A stretch of DNA of 64,000 nucleotides, taken from NCBI GenBank assembly GCA_052168355.1, contig JBQLZQ010000049.1, forward strand, positions 1-64,000. Direction: 5' to 3'. Below are positions 1-8,105 of the stretch, one piece after another. The position numbers were made by a program, and so were the translations under genes. Below the pieces are notes generated by a model that had not been told where the DNA came from, did no database searches, and was given only the letters and a program-made list of their open reading frames with translations. Each line of letters begins with the position of its first letter. Position 1 is the first letter of the stretch. This DNA comes from JBQLZQ01 sp052168355 (GTDB taxonomy: Bacteria > Pseudomonadota > Alphaproteobacteria > DSM-16000 > Inquilinaceae).

Positions 1-55
<55 letters not shown>

Positions 56-61
56 GAAAAA

Positions 62-91
62 GCCGCCAATCCAATGGGTTGGCGGCATTTT
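62..91 (+). terminator. intrinsic terminator of the fMet tRNA
   Basis: Perfect 8-bp stem GCCGCCAA (62-69) / TTGGCGGC (79-86) with a 9-base loop, followed by ATTTT. It sits 8 bases behind the CCA end of the tRNA. A related hairpin recurs at 14287-14311. Confidence 0.85.
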
Positions 92-237
92 GGTTCCTCG
101 ATGAGCTTACGTAAAACTCACTCCGGAATCATATCGGAATCTCTCACGAGGAAATCATGGCGTTCTGTGGCGGAGGATTTTGGGTTACTCCGGCGCGTAG
201 GTGTCCGCCATCGGTGTGTAAGCGTCCGGTCTGACCA

Positions 238-581
238 CTACCAGTTTCGGCGCCACGGCAGCAGGCCATCGAACTTGGTGATCTTGCAGTCCAGGATGCG
301 AGCGACGGTGTCGGGCAGCCAGGCGTGGGGATCGAAGGCGTTTTGCTTTGCTGTTTCGATGAGAGTTTAGAGCAGGATCGCCTTGGGTGGAATCGCTTCG
401 GCGATCCCACCCAAGGCGTGAATCCTACTCTATTCATAGAGTGAGAGAGCGATTCACGTCATTGGTGGAAGCGGGTCCGCTTCCACCAATGACGATCGCG
501 CTCTAGGCGATGGCAGTGGTCTTGCCGCCTGCCTTCGAGCCGACGAAGAGTTGGTTCTTCTGTCCGAGGGCGCAATCATGA
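238..581 (-). pseudogene. IS66-family transposase (TnpC) C-terminal remnant, interrupted
   Basis: Reading the minus strand gives ALGQKNQLFVGSKAGGKTTA, then IETAKQNAFDPHAWLPDTVA, and an end in GLLPWRRNW-stop. This is the characteristic C-terminus of IS66 TnpC. The reading frame is cut after GGKTTAIA by a 138-bp palindromic element (368-505) and resumes as TLIETAK, so only the tyrosine codon at the junction is damaged. The N-terminal part is missing; an IS3-type end begins at about 582. Non-functional. Confidence 0.8.
368..505. repeat. 138-bp nested palindromic element (MITE/RIME-like)
   Basis: The outer ends TAGAGC (368-373) and GCTCTA (500-505) are inverted repeats, with GATCG/CGATC just inside. 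Three hairpins fill the interior. The first pairs CGCCTTGGGTGG (379-390) with CCACCCAAGGCG (407-418). The second pairs GTGAATC (418-424) with GATTCAC (451-457) and has an inner ACTCTA/TAGAGT stem. The third pairs GTCATTGGTGGAAGCGG (458-474) with its complement at 477-493. There is no open reading frame. It interrupts the IS66 remnant at a TA, which implies past mobility. Short palindromes with TAGAGC...GCTCTA ends are familiar intergenic repeats in alphaproteobacteria; a copy inside an IS is less usual. Confidence 0.8.
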
Positions 582-769
582 TGACCTGTTCCCCTGAAAC
601 CGTCTAACTCTGAGGTGAGTCTGTTCGTCGACAGAGGAGACGGACAATGAAGCGCAGTAGGTTCAGCGAAGCGCAGATCATGGCGATCCTGAAGGAGCAC
701 CGGGCGGGCATGAGCGCGCCGGATCTGTGCCGCAAGCACGGGATCAACGACGCAACCTTCTCCAACTGG
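582..769 (+). mobile_element. IS3-family element, left end and start of orfA (remnant)
   Basis: TGACCTGTTCCCCTGAA at 582-598 resembles the left terminal repeat of IS407-type IS3 elements. A GAGGAGAC ribosome site and an ATG at 647 follow. The product starts MKRSRFSEAQIMAILKEHRA and continues to CRKHGINDATFSNW (41 residues), the helix-turn-helix part of IS3 OrfA. Homology stops abruptly at 769; the rest of orfA, orfB and the right end are absent. A second left end with the same spacing lies at 14353. Confidence 0.75.
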
Positions 770-995
770 GATACCGGTGACGCGGTTCGCCCGGTTGGCG
801 GCCTGCGCGGTCACGACGATATGCATCAGCTGTCCCCCGCGCTCCAGCTTGTCGTCCGCCGCGATAAGCGAGCGGCTGCAACACGTCAAGCCCCGTTGCC
901 TACGCCGCTGCCGGAAACCCTGACGGGGCCAGGGATCTATTGTCGTCGCGCATCCGGTGTCCCCGGAGCGGGCTCTATGTGCCAGATGAGCCTTG
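770..995. other. gene remnants, unassigned
   Basis: Non-coding debris between the IS3 fragment and the LysR gene. On the minus strand, 780-870 reads as a plausible protein stretch (ADDKLERGGQLMHIVVTAQA), but it is open-ended and I cannot assign it to a family. No promoter, repeat or RNA structure stands out. Confidence 0.4.
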
Positions 996-1910
996 CTACG
1001 TGCTCATGGATCTCGCGGTGACTTCGCCGTCACCGCCAGGGCCCGGAATGCAAGCTTGAAATCGTTCGACAAGAGGACTGCCTTGCTGAAGCCGAGTGCA
1101 GACGCAAAAGGACAGGCTTGGAAGAGCCTCGCAGACTTGCTTGTAAAGCACGCTCGGGACAGGCCATTGCGACAGCGGTTTCACGACGAAACCCACTCCC
1201 AGGCCAGCAGACACGAGGCTGAGCAGGGAGATCGAGTTATCGGTTTCAAAGGCGATGTTCGGGCTGAACCCTGCGGCAAGGAAGCTTTCGAGGAGCTTGC
1301 CGTATATGACCGGGCCGATATCACGACGAACCATGATGATCTCATCGTCCTCAAGCGACGCAAGGCTGATGACTTCCTCGGACGCCAGCGGGTGAAGATG
1401 AGACATCGCGCATACGTAGCTGTATGTTGCAAAGACCCGGTACTGGAGACCATCGGCGAATACGGGTGGGTGAAGAAGAGCAACGTCCAACTCCGATTGG
1501 ACAAGAGCTCTTTCGAGGGAATGCGCCGTGCGTTGGACCAGTCTTAGCTTCACACGCGGATGGTCTTGTCGAAATCTTTGGACAATGGTCGGCAGGACCG
1601 TCAGCGCGGTGATTGCAGTGTAGCCAACGCGCAGATTGCCTTCGTCACCCTCCTTGATCCGGTCGGCGCTGCGCCGGGCCTCCTCTGCCGCATCGACTGC
1701 CGCGACGGCTCGCGGAAAAAGCGATTGCCCCTGTTCGGTAAGGACAAGGCCACGCCCCTGACGCCTGAACAGCGGAAATCCCGCCTCGTCTTCCAGACGC
1801 TTCAGGCGCGCGGTCAGGGCCGGCTGGGTCACATTCAGGATACGGGCTGCGGCACGAACCCCACCCGCGCGAACAACCTCGACGAAGCATCGGAGAGTCC
1901 TGGAGTCCAT
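996..1910 (-). CDS. LysR-family transcriptional regulator
   Basis: 304 residues, the normal length for the family. The N-terminal winged helix (residues 1-60) reads FVEVVRAGGVRAAARILNVT followed by QPALTARLKRLEDEAG, the LysR recognition helix region. Residues 90-290 form a LysR substrate-binding domain (GNLRVGYTAITALTVLPTIV). It is divergent from the TRAP binding-protein gene at 2039 with 128 bp between, the usual arrangement for a LysR protein that controls its neighbour. An imperfect dyad CCGAT (1912-1916) / ATCGG (1932-1936) lies just upstream of the start and could be part of its site. The effector is unknown; a carboxylate imported by the TRAP system would be the obvious guess. Confidence 0.9.
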   Translation of the reverse strand: MDSRTLRCFVEVVRAGGVRAAARILNVTQPALTARLKRLEDEAGFPLFRRQGRGLVLTEQGQSLFPRAVAAVDAAEEARRSADRIKEGDEGNLRVGYTAITALTVLPTIVQRFRQDHPRVKLRLVQRTAHSLERALVQSELDVALLHPPVFADGLQYRVFATYSYVCAMSHLHPLASEEVISLASLEDDEIIMVRRDIGPVIYGKLLESFLAAGFSPNIAFETDNSISLLSLVSAGLGVGFVVKPLSQWPVPSVLYKQVCEALPSLSFCVCTRLQQGSPLVERFQACIPGPGGDGEVTARSMST

Positions 1911-2038
1911 GCCGATTGATAAGCCCTGATGATCGGTTAGGGAAGAAGGTTCGATCGGACATTTGCAGATGGATCCCCATCTCCACGCCAGGGTGGCAGA
2001 CCGCCGGCCTTGCGCACTTCACAACCCGAGAGGTTTCA

Positions 2039-3145
2039 ATGGACAGACGACAGTTCTTCTCCGCTGCCGGCGCGATGACGGCAGCCGGATCGCTCGGCAC
2101 GCTGGGCACGCCTGCGATCGCTCAGGGTGCGACGCGCTGGCAGATGGTCTCGCGGTGGCCGGAGGAATACCCCGATCAGATGGCCTCGGGGCGGCGGTTG
2201 GCCGAGCGCATCGCAGGAATGTCCGGCGGCCGTCTGTCCATCGAGGTTGTGGGCCCCGGCGACCTCGGCGAGTACAGCGACACGTTCGACAAGGTTTCGT
2301 CAGGCGAGATCGCCATGGCGCGGAGCCTGTCCTACGACTGGCGCGATCGGGGCCTCGCGTTCGAGGTCTTTACGATGGTGCCGTTCGGTATGACCGAAAC
2401 CGAGCGCGCGATCTGGATACAGGATCTGGGCGGACAGGCGCTCTGGGACGATCTCTTCGGCGACTTCGGCGTGAAGCCTTTCCTTGCCGGATCGCTCGGG
2501 CCGCAATCCTTCGGCTGGTTCGCTGAACCGGTCCGGTCGCTCGCCGACGTTCAGGGACTGCGCTTCCGGACGACGGGCATCAACGTGCAGATCATGACCG
2601 AGTTGGGCGCCAGCCCGGTCAGCATGCCACGCGAGGAAATCGGGCCGCGTTTCGAGGCGGGCGAACTCGACGCATTCGAGCTCGTCGGGCCGGCGGTCGA
2701 CCTTGCTTACAATCTCCACCTCTTCCTCCCACACTACCTTTTTCCGTCGTTCCATCAGACGGCCGGATCGATCCAGCTGATCGTGAACCGAGAGATGTAC
2801 GAAGGGCTTCCGGCAGACCTGCAAGCCATCGTCGCCAATGCTACCCAGGCCGAGCACATCGCAAATCTGACGCAGGTGCACGCCAGCAACAGCGCCGCGC
2901 TGCAAACGCTTCGGCGACAGCACGGTGTCGCGGTCGGTACGGTTCCCGACGATGTTCTGACGAGGATCGGCGAGGTGGTCGGCAGTATTCTCTCGGATGC
3001 GCGGGAAGCGGCCGCACCCGAGCACCGGCAAGTGTTCGACAGCTTCACGACCGCCCGCGCCCAGATCCGCGAATGGACCGAACTCACGGAAGGCAACTTC
3101 ATGCGCACCCGTGCTCTGCCGATCAGCTACCCGTCCGCAGGATAG
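2039..3145 (+). CDS. TRAP transporter substrate-binding protein (DctP family)
   Basis: 368 residues. The ATG at 2039 puts a twin-arginine signal (MDRRQFFSAAGAMTAAG, then TPAIAQG) at the N-terminus, which supports this start over upstream in-frame codons. The mature part matches periplasmic DctP/TakP binding proteins: WPEEYPDQMASGRRLAERIA, a GLRFRTTG segment with the carboxylate-binding arginine region, and the late helix of the family (AEHIANLTQVHASNSAALQT). These proteins deliver organic or oxo acids to a DctQ/DctM membrane pair. No DctQ or DctM gene lies within the window on either side, so it must use permeases encoded elsewhere or be an orphan left by rearrangement. The divergent LysR gene is its likely regulator. 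Confidence 0.87.
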   Translation: MDRRQFFSAAGAMTAAGSLGTLGTPAIAQGATRWQMVSRWPEEYPDQMASGRRLAERIAGMSGGRLSIEVVGPGDLGEYSDTFDKVSSGEIAMARSLSYDWRDRGLAFEVFTMVPFGMTETERAIWIQDLGGQALWDDLFGDFGVKPFLAGSLGPQSFGWFAEPVRSLADVQGLRFRTTGINVQIMTELGASPVSMPREEIGPRFEAGELDAFELVGPAVDLAYNLHLFLPHYLFPSFHQTAGSIQLIVNREMYEGLPADLQAIVANATQAEHIANLTQVHASNSAALQTLRRQHGVAVGTVPDDVLTRIGEVVGSILSDAREAAAPEHRQVFDSFTTARAQIREWTELTEGNFMRTRALPISYPSAG

Positions 3146-3550
3146 TGGCACCATCGCGTTGACGGGTTGAGCGACAGGACCGGGCAAGTCAGGTTTCGCC
3201 GCGGAGCTTCCGGTGTGCAAGGTCGGCAAGGCCCGGTAGCTGGCCGACCAATAGCAGAATTGGCCCGTCAACGCGTTCCGCCGTACGACAACCGCGGCCG
3301 CGCCGGGTAGCCGACTCGGAGCTGACGGGTTCTGTCCGAAGAACCAGGTGTCGATGGCAGTCTGCGACGCCCTTGTAGATGACGTGACGTTGCCCCCTGA
3401 TCCGGGCCATTCAGGTGTAGAATCCGTTCCTGCTTGTTTCTGCTTGTCGTGTTGTGGTCAAGACCGGCTGAGCGGAGCCCTTGCGGAGCTCAAGCGAAGC
3501 CGGTCGGGTGGAACGTAGCCGTTTCGCCGTGCGCGCCGTTTCCATTCGCG
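3146..3550. other. intergenic region with a 12-bp long-range inverted repeat
   Basis: No convincing gene. A perfect 12-bp inverted repeat, CGCGTTGACGGG (3155-3166) and CCCGTCAACGCG (3264-3275), encloses about 97 bases directly behind the TRAP gene. A second dyad, GACCGGCT (3462-3469) / AGCCGGTC (3498-3505), lies near the end of the AraC gene; neither is followed by a T-run, so neither is a standard terminator. The region separates convergent genes. Confidence 0.4.
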
Positions 3551-4498
3551 CTACGGGCGTGCCCGCCCCCGGTAATCGGTCGGCGTCGCTCCGACCGCGC
3601 GCTTGAACATCGTGGCGAAATGCTGCGACGAGGCGAAGCCGCAGGCGAGCGCGATCTCGGTCACCGGCACGGAGGTTCGGCGAAGGAGTTCTTTGGCGCG
3701 CTCGACCCGCCGGTGCATCAGGTAGCGGTGTGGCGGGAGACCGGTCTTGGCCTTGAACGCCCGCGCGAAGTGGAACGGGCTCAACTCAGCCTGCGCCGCC
3801 ATTTCCGCCAGGCTGACCCCTTGCGCGAGGTTGGATTCGATGAAGTCGATCGACCGGTCGATCCCGGCATGGGGGCCGGTTCGCCCGAGCGCGGCGAGGA
3901 GCGCCCGCCGCCCCCGATGCCCGCCGCCGGTGAGCAGTCGCACAGCCACCGACAACCCCAGCCACTCGACGACAAGCCGCCCTTGGCCACGGGGCCGTTG
4001 GGCCTCGGCCGCCACCGCTTCGGCAATGACGCGGAAGTCTGGATCGAGAGCCAGCATCTCCGGATCGAGCCTGTCCCCCGGGAGGCCGGCGCCTGACGCA
4101 AGCTCGTCGAGCCAACGGGCCTGCAGGAAGAGATGCACCATCCTGCCGGCGCCCTTGTGGGACCAGCGGCTCGCCGTGCCGGAAGGGATAATCGCGGTCG
4201 TGCCGGCCCGATAGTTCGCAGGCGCACGAAGCCCGTCGAGGGTGCCCTCGCATCCGCATCGCCGGGACAGGCTGACGACGACCAGGTGCTCGTCGATCGC
4301 AGACGCCGCCACGTCCAGCGGCGGCTCTTCGACGACGGCGGCCTTGAACCCTTCGGACACCAGCGTCCGCCCGACCACCGAGGGCAAGACATCCGGGTTG
4401 CCGAGCCGAACGCCGGAGCGGTCGAGGCTCGGCAAACCGACATTGATGCGGACCGTGTCCGGGTGTCGCGCGTTCACGGGCCATGCCTCGCTCTGCAC
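3551..4498 (-). CDS. AraC-family transcriptional regulator
   Basis: 315 residues. The C-terminal 100 residues form the double helix-turn-helix of AraC/XylS proteins: IDFIESNLAQGVSLAEMAAQ, then LSPFHFARAFKAKTGLPPHRY, and the second HTH VPVTEIALACGFASSQHFAT followed by FKRAVGATPTDYR. The first ~200 residues are a weakly conserved cupin-like sensing region. Neighbours are convergent (TRAP gene) or separated by 364 bp (HxlR), so no target is indicated by context. Confidence 0.9.
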   Translation of the reverse strand: MQSEAWPVNARHPDTVRINVGLPSLDRSGVRLGNPDVLPSVVGRTLVSEGFKAAVVEEPPLDVAASAIDEHLVVVSLSRRCGCEGTLDGLRAPANYRAGTTAIIPSGTASRWSHKGAGRMVHLFLQARWLDELASGAGLPGDRLDPEMLALDPDFRVIAEAVAAEAQRPRGQGRLVVEWLGLSVAVRLLTGGGHRGRRALLAALGRTGPHAGIDRSIDFIESNLAQGVSLAEMAAQAELSPFHFARAFKAKTGLPPHRYLMHRRVERAKELLRRTSVPVTEIALACGFASSQHFATMFKRAVGATPTDYRGRARP

Positions 4499-4862
4499 GA
4501 TCGGGTGGCCCAGGGCGGCATGCTCCCGGGCAACGTCACCGGATCGACGGTCATGGGACCGCCCGAAACCCGGCGCCGGGCCCAGCGCGCCGGTGCCGCA
4601 TCCTCATTTCGGACGCCCAAGACCGGAGGCGCACCTCCAGAGGAGCGGGATACGGCAAGATTGCGCACAAGTCGGCAAGCCGGCGGACGCCGCGGAGATG
4701 CCGGCATGGTCCTTTGCGACCGTACGCTGACTGTTTTGTGGAGGCGCAGGTGCTCGCCAAGCCCGATTGCCCCCGGCGGCCGAGCCGGCGCAGAGTCTTC
4801 GTCCGGCGGCGCGGCACACCGCCATGCCCGCGCCGTCCCCGTTCGCACGCCGCGCGCCGCCC
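4499..4862. other. intergenic region, nothing recognised
   Basis: 364 bp upstream of the AraC gene and downstream of the HxlR gene. Very GC-rich, with open frames on several strands but no ribosome site, family resemblance or codon pattern that supports a gene. It must hold the AraC promoter. Confidence 0.4.
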
Positions 4863-5195
4863 TCACGCCCAATGCTGCGCGACGTCCTGAATTGCCCGCA
4901 GCGCCGTGTCGAGGTGCCGCCCCGTGTCGGTGAGCCCGTAGGTCACCCTGGGCGGCACGGTCGGCTCGTAGTGGCGGAAGACCACGCCTTCCGCCTCCAG
5001 TACCCGCAGCCGGTCGGTCAGCACCTTGGACGAGATGCCCTCGACCAGCCGGCGCAGATCGCCGTGGCGGGTCGGCCCGTTGGTGCTGAGGACCCAGAGG
5101 ATATGCGTTGTCCATTCGCCGGAAAGCAGCCGCAGGACCTTGTCGAGCGGGCACCCGCGCGGGATCGCCGGGTCGGCCGAAGTGCCTTTGGTCAC
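4863..5195 (-). CDS. HxlR-family transcriptional regulator
   Basis: 110 residues, the typical size. It has the HxlR hallmarks CPLDKVLRLLSGEWTTHILW, then GPTRHGDLRRLVEGISSKVL and TDRLRVLEAEGVVFRHYEPT (winged helix), and YGLTDTGRHLDTALRAI. The CPxxK/R cysteine near the N-terminus, which senses thiols or aldehydes in some members, is present. It is divergent from the hydrolase gene at 5347, and the shared 151-bp region carries direct repeats (see 5201-5239). It likely regulates the 5347-10167 gene set. Confidence 0.9.
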   Translation of the reverse strand: MTKGTSADPAIPRGCPLDKVLRLLSGEWTTHILWVLSTNGPTRHGDLRRLVEGISSKVLTDRLRVLEAEGVVFRHYEPTVPPRVTYGLTDTGRHLDTALRAIQDVAQHWA

Positions 5196-5200
5196 GGTCA

Positions 5201-5239
5201 GTGCCTCACTTACCGATCGGTGCCTACTTTACTTCCGAT
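5201..5239. promoter_or_regulatory. direct repeats in the HxlR/hydrolase divergent promoter
   Basis: GTGCCTCACTTACCGATCGG (5201-5220) is followed at 5220-5239 by GTGCCTACTTTACTTCCGAT. Both share GTGCCT, an ACTT core and CCGAT, in tandem about 19 bases apart, with a small palindrome CCGATCGG at the joint. A further GTGCCTTTGG lies within the HxlR start region at 5182. The position just upstream of hxlR suits an autoregulatory HxlR operator. Inferred from position and repetition only. Confidence 0.4.
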
Positions 5240-5346
5240 ACTAACACACCAAACTTCTAGCGTTGGCCATTTCCGCGGCGGACGCCGCACCGTCGTACCG
5301 CCGCGAGACGCCGCCCTTCATCGCTTTCACCGCAGGAGCCACACCG

Positions 5347-6048
5347 ATGACCGCGAAGCCCGATCTCCTGACCCCCCGGAACTGCCAGCTCATCTTTATC
5401 GACCATCAGCCGCAGATGGCGTTCGGCGTCCAGTCGATCGATCGCCAAACCTTGAAGAACAACACGGTCGCGCTCGCCAAGGCCGCCAAGGTGTTCGACA
5501 TTCCGGTCACCATCACGACGGTGGAGACCGAGAGTTTTTCCGGACACACCTATCCTGAACTCCTGGCTGTCTACCCGGATCATCCGATCCTTGAGCGAAC
5601 GTCGATGAACTCCTGGGACGAGCAGCATGTGCGCGACGCGCTGGCGAAGAACGGTCAGAAGAAAGTCATCGTCTCGGGCCTCTGGACCGAGGTCTGCAAC
5701 AACTCCTTCGCCTTCTCGGCGATGAGCGAAGGCGGCTACGAAATCTTCATGGTGGCGGACGCCTCGGGCGGCACGACGAAGGAGGCGCACGACTACGCCA
5801 TGATGCGGATGGTGCAGGCCGGGGTGGCGCCGGTGACGTGGCAGCAGGTCCTGCTTGAGTGGCAACGCGATTGGGCACACAAGGAAACTTACGACGCCGT
5901 CATCGAGATCGTGCGGGAACACTCCGGGGCTTACGGCATGGGCACGGACTACGCGTGGACAATGGTTCACAAGGGCGCCGAGCGCGTAAGCCACGGCCTA
6001 CGGATCGACCCGTCGACCGCCAAGGCAAGCACAAAAGCCGCGCAATAA
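5347..6048 (+). CDS. isochorismatase-family cysteine hydrolase (YcaC-like)
   Basis: 233 residues. The start at 5347 follows an AGGAG at 5333-5337; an upstream in-frame ATG at 5263 would add a non-conserved tail. The triad positions of the family are visible: Asp in LIFIDHQPQMAFG, Lys/Arg region at the end of the first third, and the nucleophilic Cys in SGLWTEVCNNSFAFSAMSEG. Length and the C-terminal extension AWTMVHKGAERVS match YcaC-related hydrolases of unknown substrate. It heads a plus-strand run with a YtcJ-like amidohydrolase, an MFS protein and XapX genes, a set seen together in many proteobacteria and often under HxlR control. Its substrate is unknown. Confidence 0.88.
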   Translation: MTAKPDLLTPRNCQLIFIDHQPQMAFGVQSIDRQTLKNNTVALAKAAKVFDIPVTITTVETESFSGHTYPELLAVYPDHPILERTSMNSWDEQHVRDALAKNGQKKVIVSGLWTEVCNNSFAFSAMSEGGYEIFMVADASGGTTKEAHDYAMMRMVQAGVAPVTWQQVLLEWQRDWAHKETYDAVIEIVREHSGAYGMGTDYAWTMVHKGAERVSHGLRIDPSTAKASTKAAQ

Positions 6049-6124
6049 CCCCCAATGGTGCCTCGCGGGGCGCGGTCCTCCCCGCGCTCCACGAGGCCAC
6101 GCGCCACCAATGAGGAGAACGGCC

Positions 6125-8095
6125 ATGCCCTTCCGCCGCCGCACCGTACTTGGAGGCCTCGCAGCCACCTCCGTCGCCGCTGTTATCGCGCCCCGTCTTG
6201 CCCAGAGTCAGCAAGGGAGAGAGACATTGTCCGATACGCCCCAGATCATTCTTCGCAACGGCCGCATTACGACACTCGACCGCGCCAACCCCGAGGCGGA
6301 AGCCGTCGCGATTGCCGGGGGGCGCATCCTCGCTGCAGGCGGCGATGAAGACGTCATGCGCCTTGGCGGAGGGGAGACGGAGGTCATCGACCTCGGCGGC
6401 CGGCGCGTCATCCCCGGTCTCAACGACAGCCACACGCACCTGATCCGCGGCGGGCTCAACTACAACATGGAGTTGCGCTGGGAGGGCGTGCCGTCGCTGG
6501 CCGACGCGCTGCGCATGCTGAAGGAGCAGGCGGCGCGCACGCCTGCGCCGCAATGGGTGCGCGTGGTCGGCGGCTGGTCGGAGTTCCAGTTCGCCGAACG
6601 GCGCATGCCGACGCTGGACGAGATCAACGAAGCCGCGCCCGAGACGCCCGTGTTCATCCTGCACCTCTATGGCCGGGCGCTCCTGAACCGCGCGGCGCTC
6701 GATGCGCTTGGCATCGGCCGGGATACGCCGAACCCGCCCGGGGGCACGATCGAGCGCGACGCGCGGGGGAACCCGACCGGCTTGCTTATCGCCACGCCGT
6801 CGGCCTTCATCCTTTATTCGACCCTGGCCCAGGGGCCGATGCTGCCGCTGGAAGATCAAATCAACTCGACCCGCCACTATATGCGCGAGATGAACCGGCT
6901 CGGCATCACCAGCGTCATCGATGCGGGCGGCGGCGGGCAGAACTTTCCCGAGGACTATCAGGTCATCCAGCGCCTGCACGACGCGGGTGAGCTCACCGTC
7001 CGCATTGCCTACAATCTCTTCGCCCAGAGGCCGGGCAGCGAGCTCTCCGACTACGAGCGCTGGATCGCCATGACCGAGCCCGGCGCCGGCTCAGACATGC
7101 TGCGCATGAACGGGGCCGGCGAGAACCTCACCTGGTCGGCGGCCGACTTCGAGAACTTCCTGGAGCCGCGCCCCGAGCTGGCGCCGACGATGGAAAGCGA
7201 GCTGGAGCCGATCGTCGAGTTGCTCGCCACACGGGAATGGCCGTTCCGCATTCATGCGACCTATGACGAGACGATCGACAGGTTCCTGACCGTTTTCGAG
7301 CGGGTGAACGGCAGGCAGCCCTTCAGGACCCGGTTCATCATCGACCATGCCGAAACCATCAGCGAGCGGAACATCGAGCGGGTGAAGGCGCTCGGCGGCG
7401 GTATCGCCACGCAGCACCGCATGGCGTTCCAGGGCGAGTACTTCGTCGACCGCTACGGCGCGGAGGCGGCACGCGCGACGCCGCCGATCGCCAGGATGCT
7501 GGCCATGGACGTCCCGGTCGGCGGCGGCACGGACGCCACGCGGGTCGCGTCCTACGACCCGTGGGTCGCGCTCTATTGGCTCACCACCGGCAAGACCCTC
7601 GGCGGCCTGCCCCTCTACGGCAACGACAATGTGCTCTCGCGCGAGGACGCGCTGCGCATATGGACACAAGGCTCGGCCTGGTTCTCGGGCGAGCAGGACG
7701 TGAAGGGCACGCTCGCCCCCGGCCGGTACGCCGACCTCGCCGTGCTCTCCGCCGACTATATGGCGGTGCCGCCGGAGGAAATCCGGCACCTCAACGCCGT
7801 CCTGACCATGGTCGGCGGCAGGGTTGTATACGGCGAGGGAGACTTCGCCGGTCTCGCCCCGCCGCTGCCGCCCGCAAGTCCCACCTGGACGCCGGTCGGC
7901 GCCTTCGCGAGCCCGGGCATGCGTACCGCTGCGGCGGACGCTCCGGTACGTCACGCCCGGAGCTGCCATGACGGCTGCGCCAGCGCCTGCAGTCTCCACG
8001 GCCACAACCACGGCATCGCCTGGACCAGTCCCATCCCGGTCCGCGACCTCAAGTCCTTCTGGGGTGCGCTCGGCTGCGCCTGCTTTGCGGTGTGA
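6125..8095 (+). CDS. exported YtcJ-like amidohydrolase family protein
   Basis: 656 residues from the ATG at 6125, which has GAGGAG upstream and gives a twin-arginine signal (MPFRRRTVLGGLAATSVAAV). An in-frame ATG at 6110 has no better support. The body is a metal-dependent amidohydrolase: NDSHTHLIRGG carries the HxH metal motif, IIDHAETIS supplies a later His, and VPVGGGTDATRVASYDP the catalytic Asp. YtcJ-type enzymes hydrolyse amide or N-acyl bonds, but few substrates are known. The C-terminal ~45 residues are Cys/His-rich (HARSCHDGCASACSLHGHNH), possibly an extra metal site. It likely acts in the periplasm. It lies 76 bp behind the hydrolase gene and 10 bp before the MFS gene. Confidence 0.87.
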   Translation: MPFRRRTVLGGLAATSVAAVIAPRLAQSQQGRETLSDTPQIILRNGRITTLDRANPEAEAVAIAGGRILAAGGDEDVMRLGGGETEVIDLGGRRVIPGLNDSHTHLIRGGLNYNMELRWEGVPSLADALRMLKEQAARTPAPQWVRVVGGWSEFQFAERRMPTLDEINEAAPETPVFILHLYGRALLNRAALDALGIGRDTPNPPGGTIERDARGNPTGLLIATPSAFILYSTLAQGPMLPLEDQINSTRHYMREMNRLGITSVIDAGGGGQNFPEDYQVIQRLHDAGELTVRIAYNLFAQRPGSELSDYERWIAMTEPGAGSDMLRMNGAGENLTWSAADFENFLEPRPELAPTMESELEPIVELLATREWPFRIHATYDETIDRFLTVFERVNGRQPFRTRFIIDHAETISERNIERVKALGGGIATQHRMAFQGEYFVDRYGAEAARATPPIARMLAMDVPVGGGTDATRVASYDPWVALYWLTTGKTLGGLPLYGNDNVLSREDALRIWTQGSAWFSGEQDVKGTLAPGRYADLAVLSADYMAVPPEEIRHLNAVLTMVGGRVVYGEGDFAGLAPPLPPASPTWTPVGAFASPGMRTAAADAPVRHARSCHDGCASACSLHGHNHGIAWTSPIPVRDLKSFWGALGCACFAV

Positions 8096-8105
8096 GGGGC
8101 GGGCG

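Noticed and set aside
161..190. Tandem six-residue repeats read as a CRISPR-like or phage tail repeat in the 63.5-kb gene
   Set aside because: Repeats are coding, 18 bases, without spacers, and no cas genes are present. No CRISPR array was found anywhere in the window.
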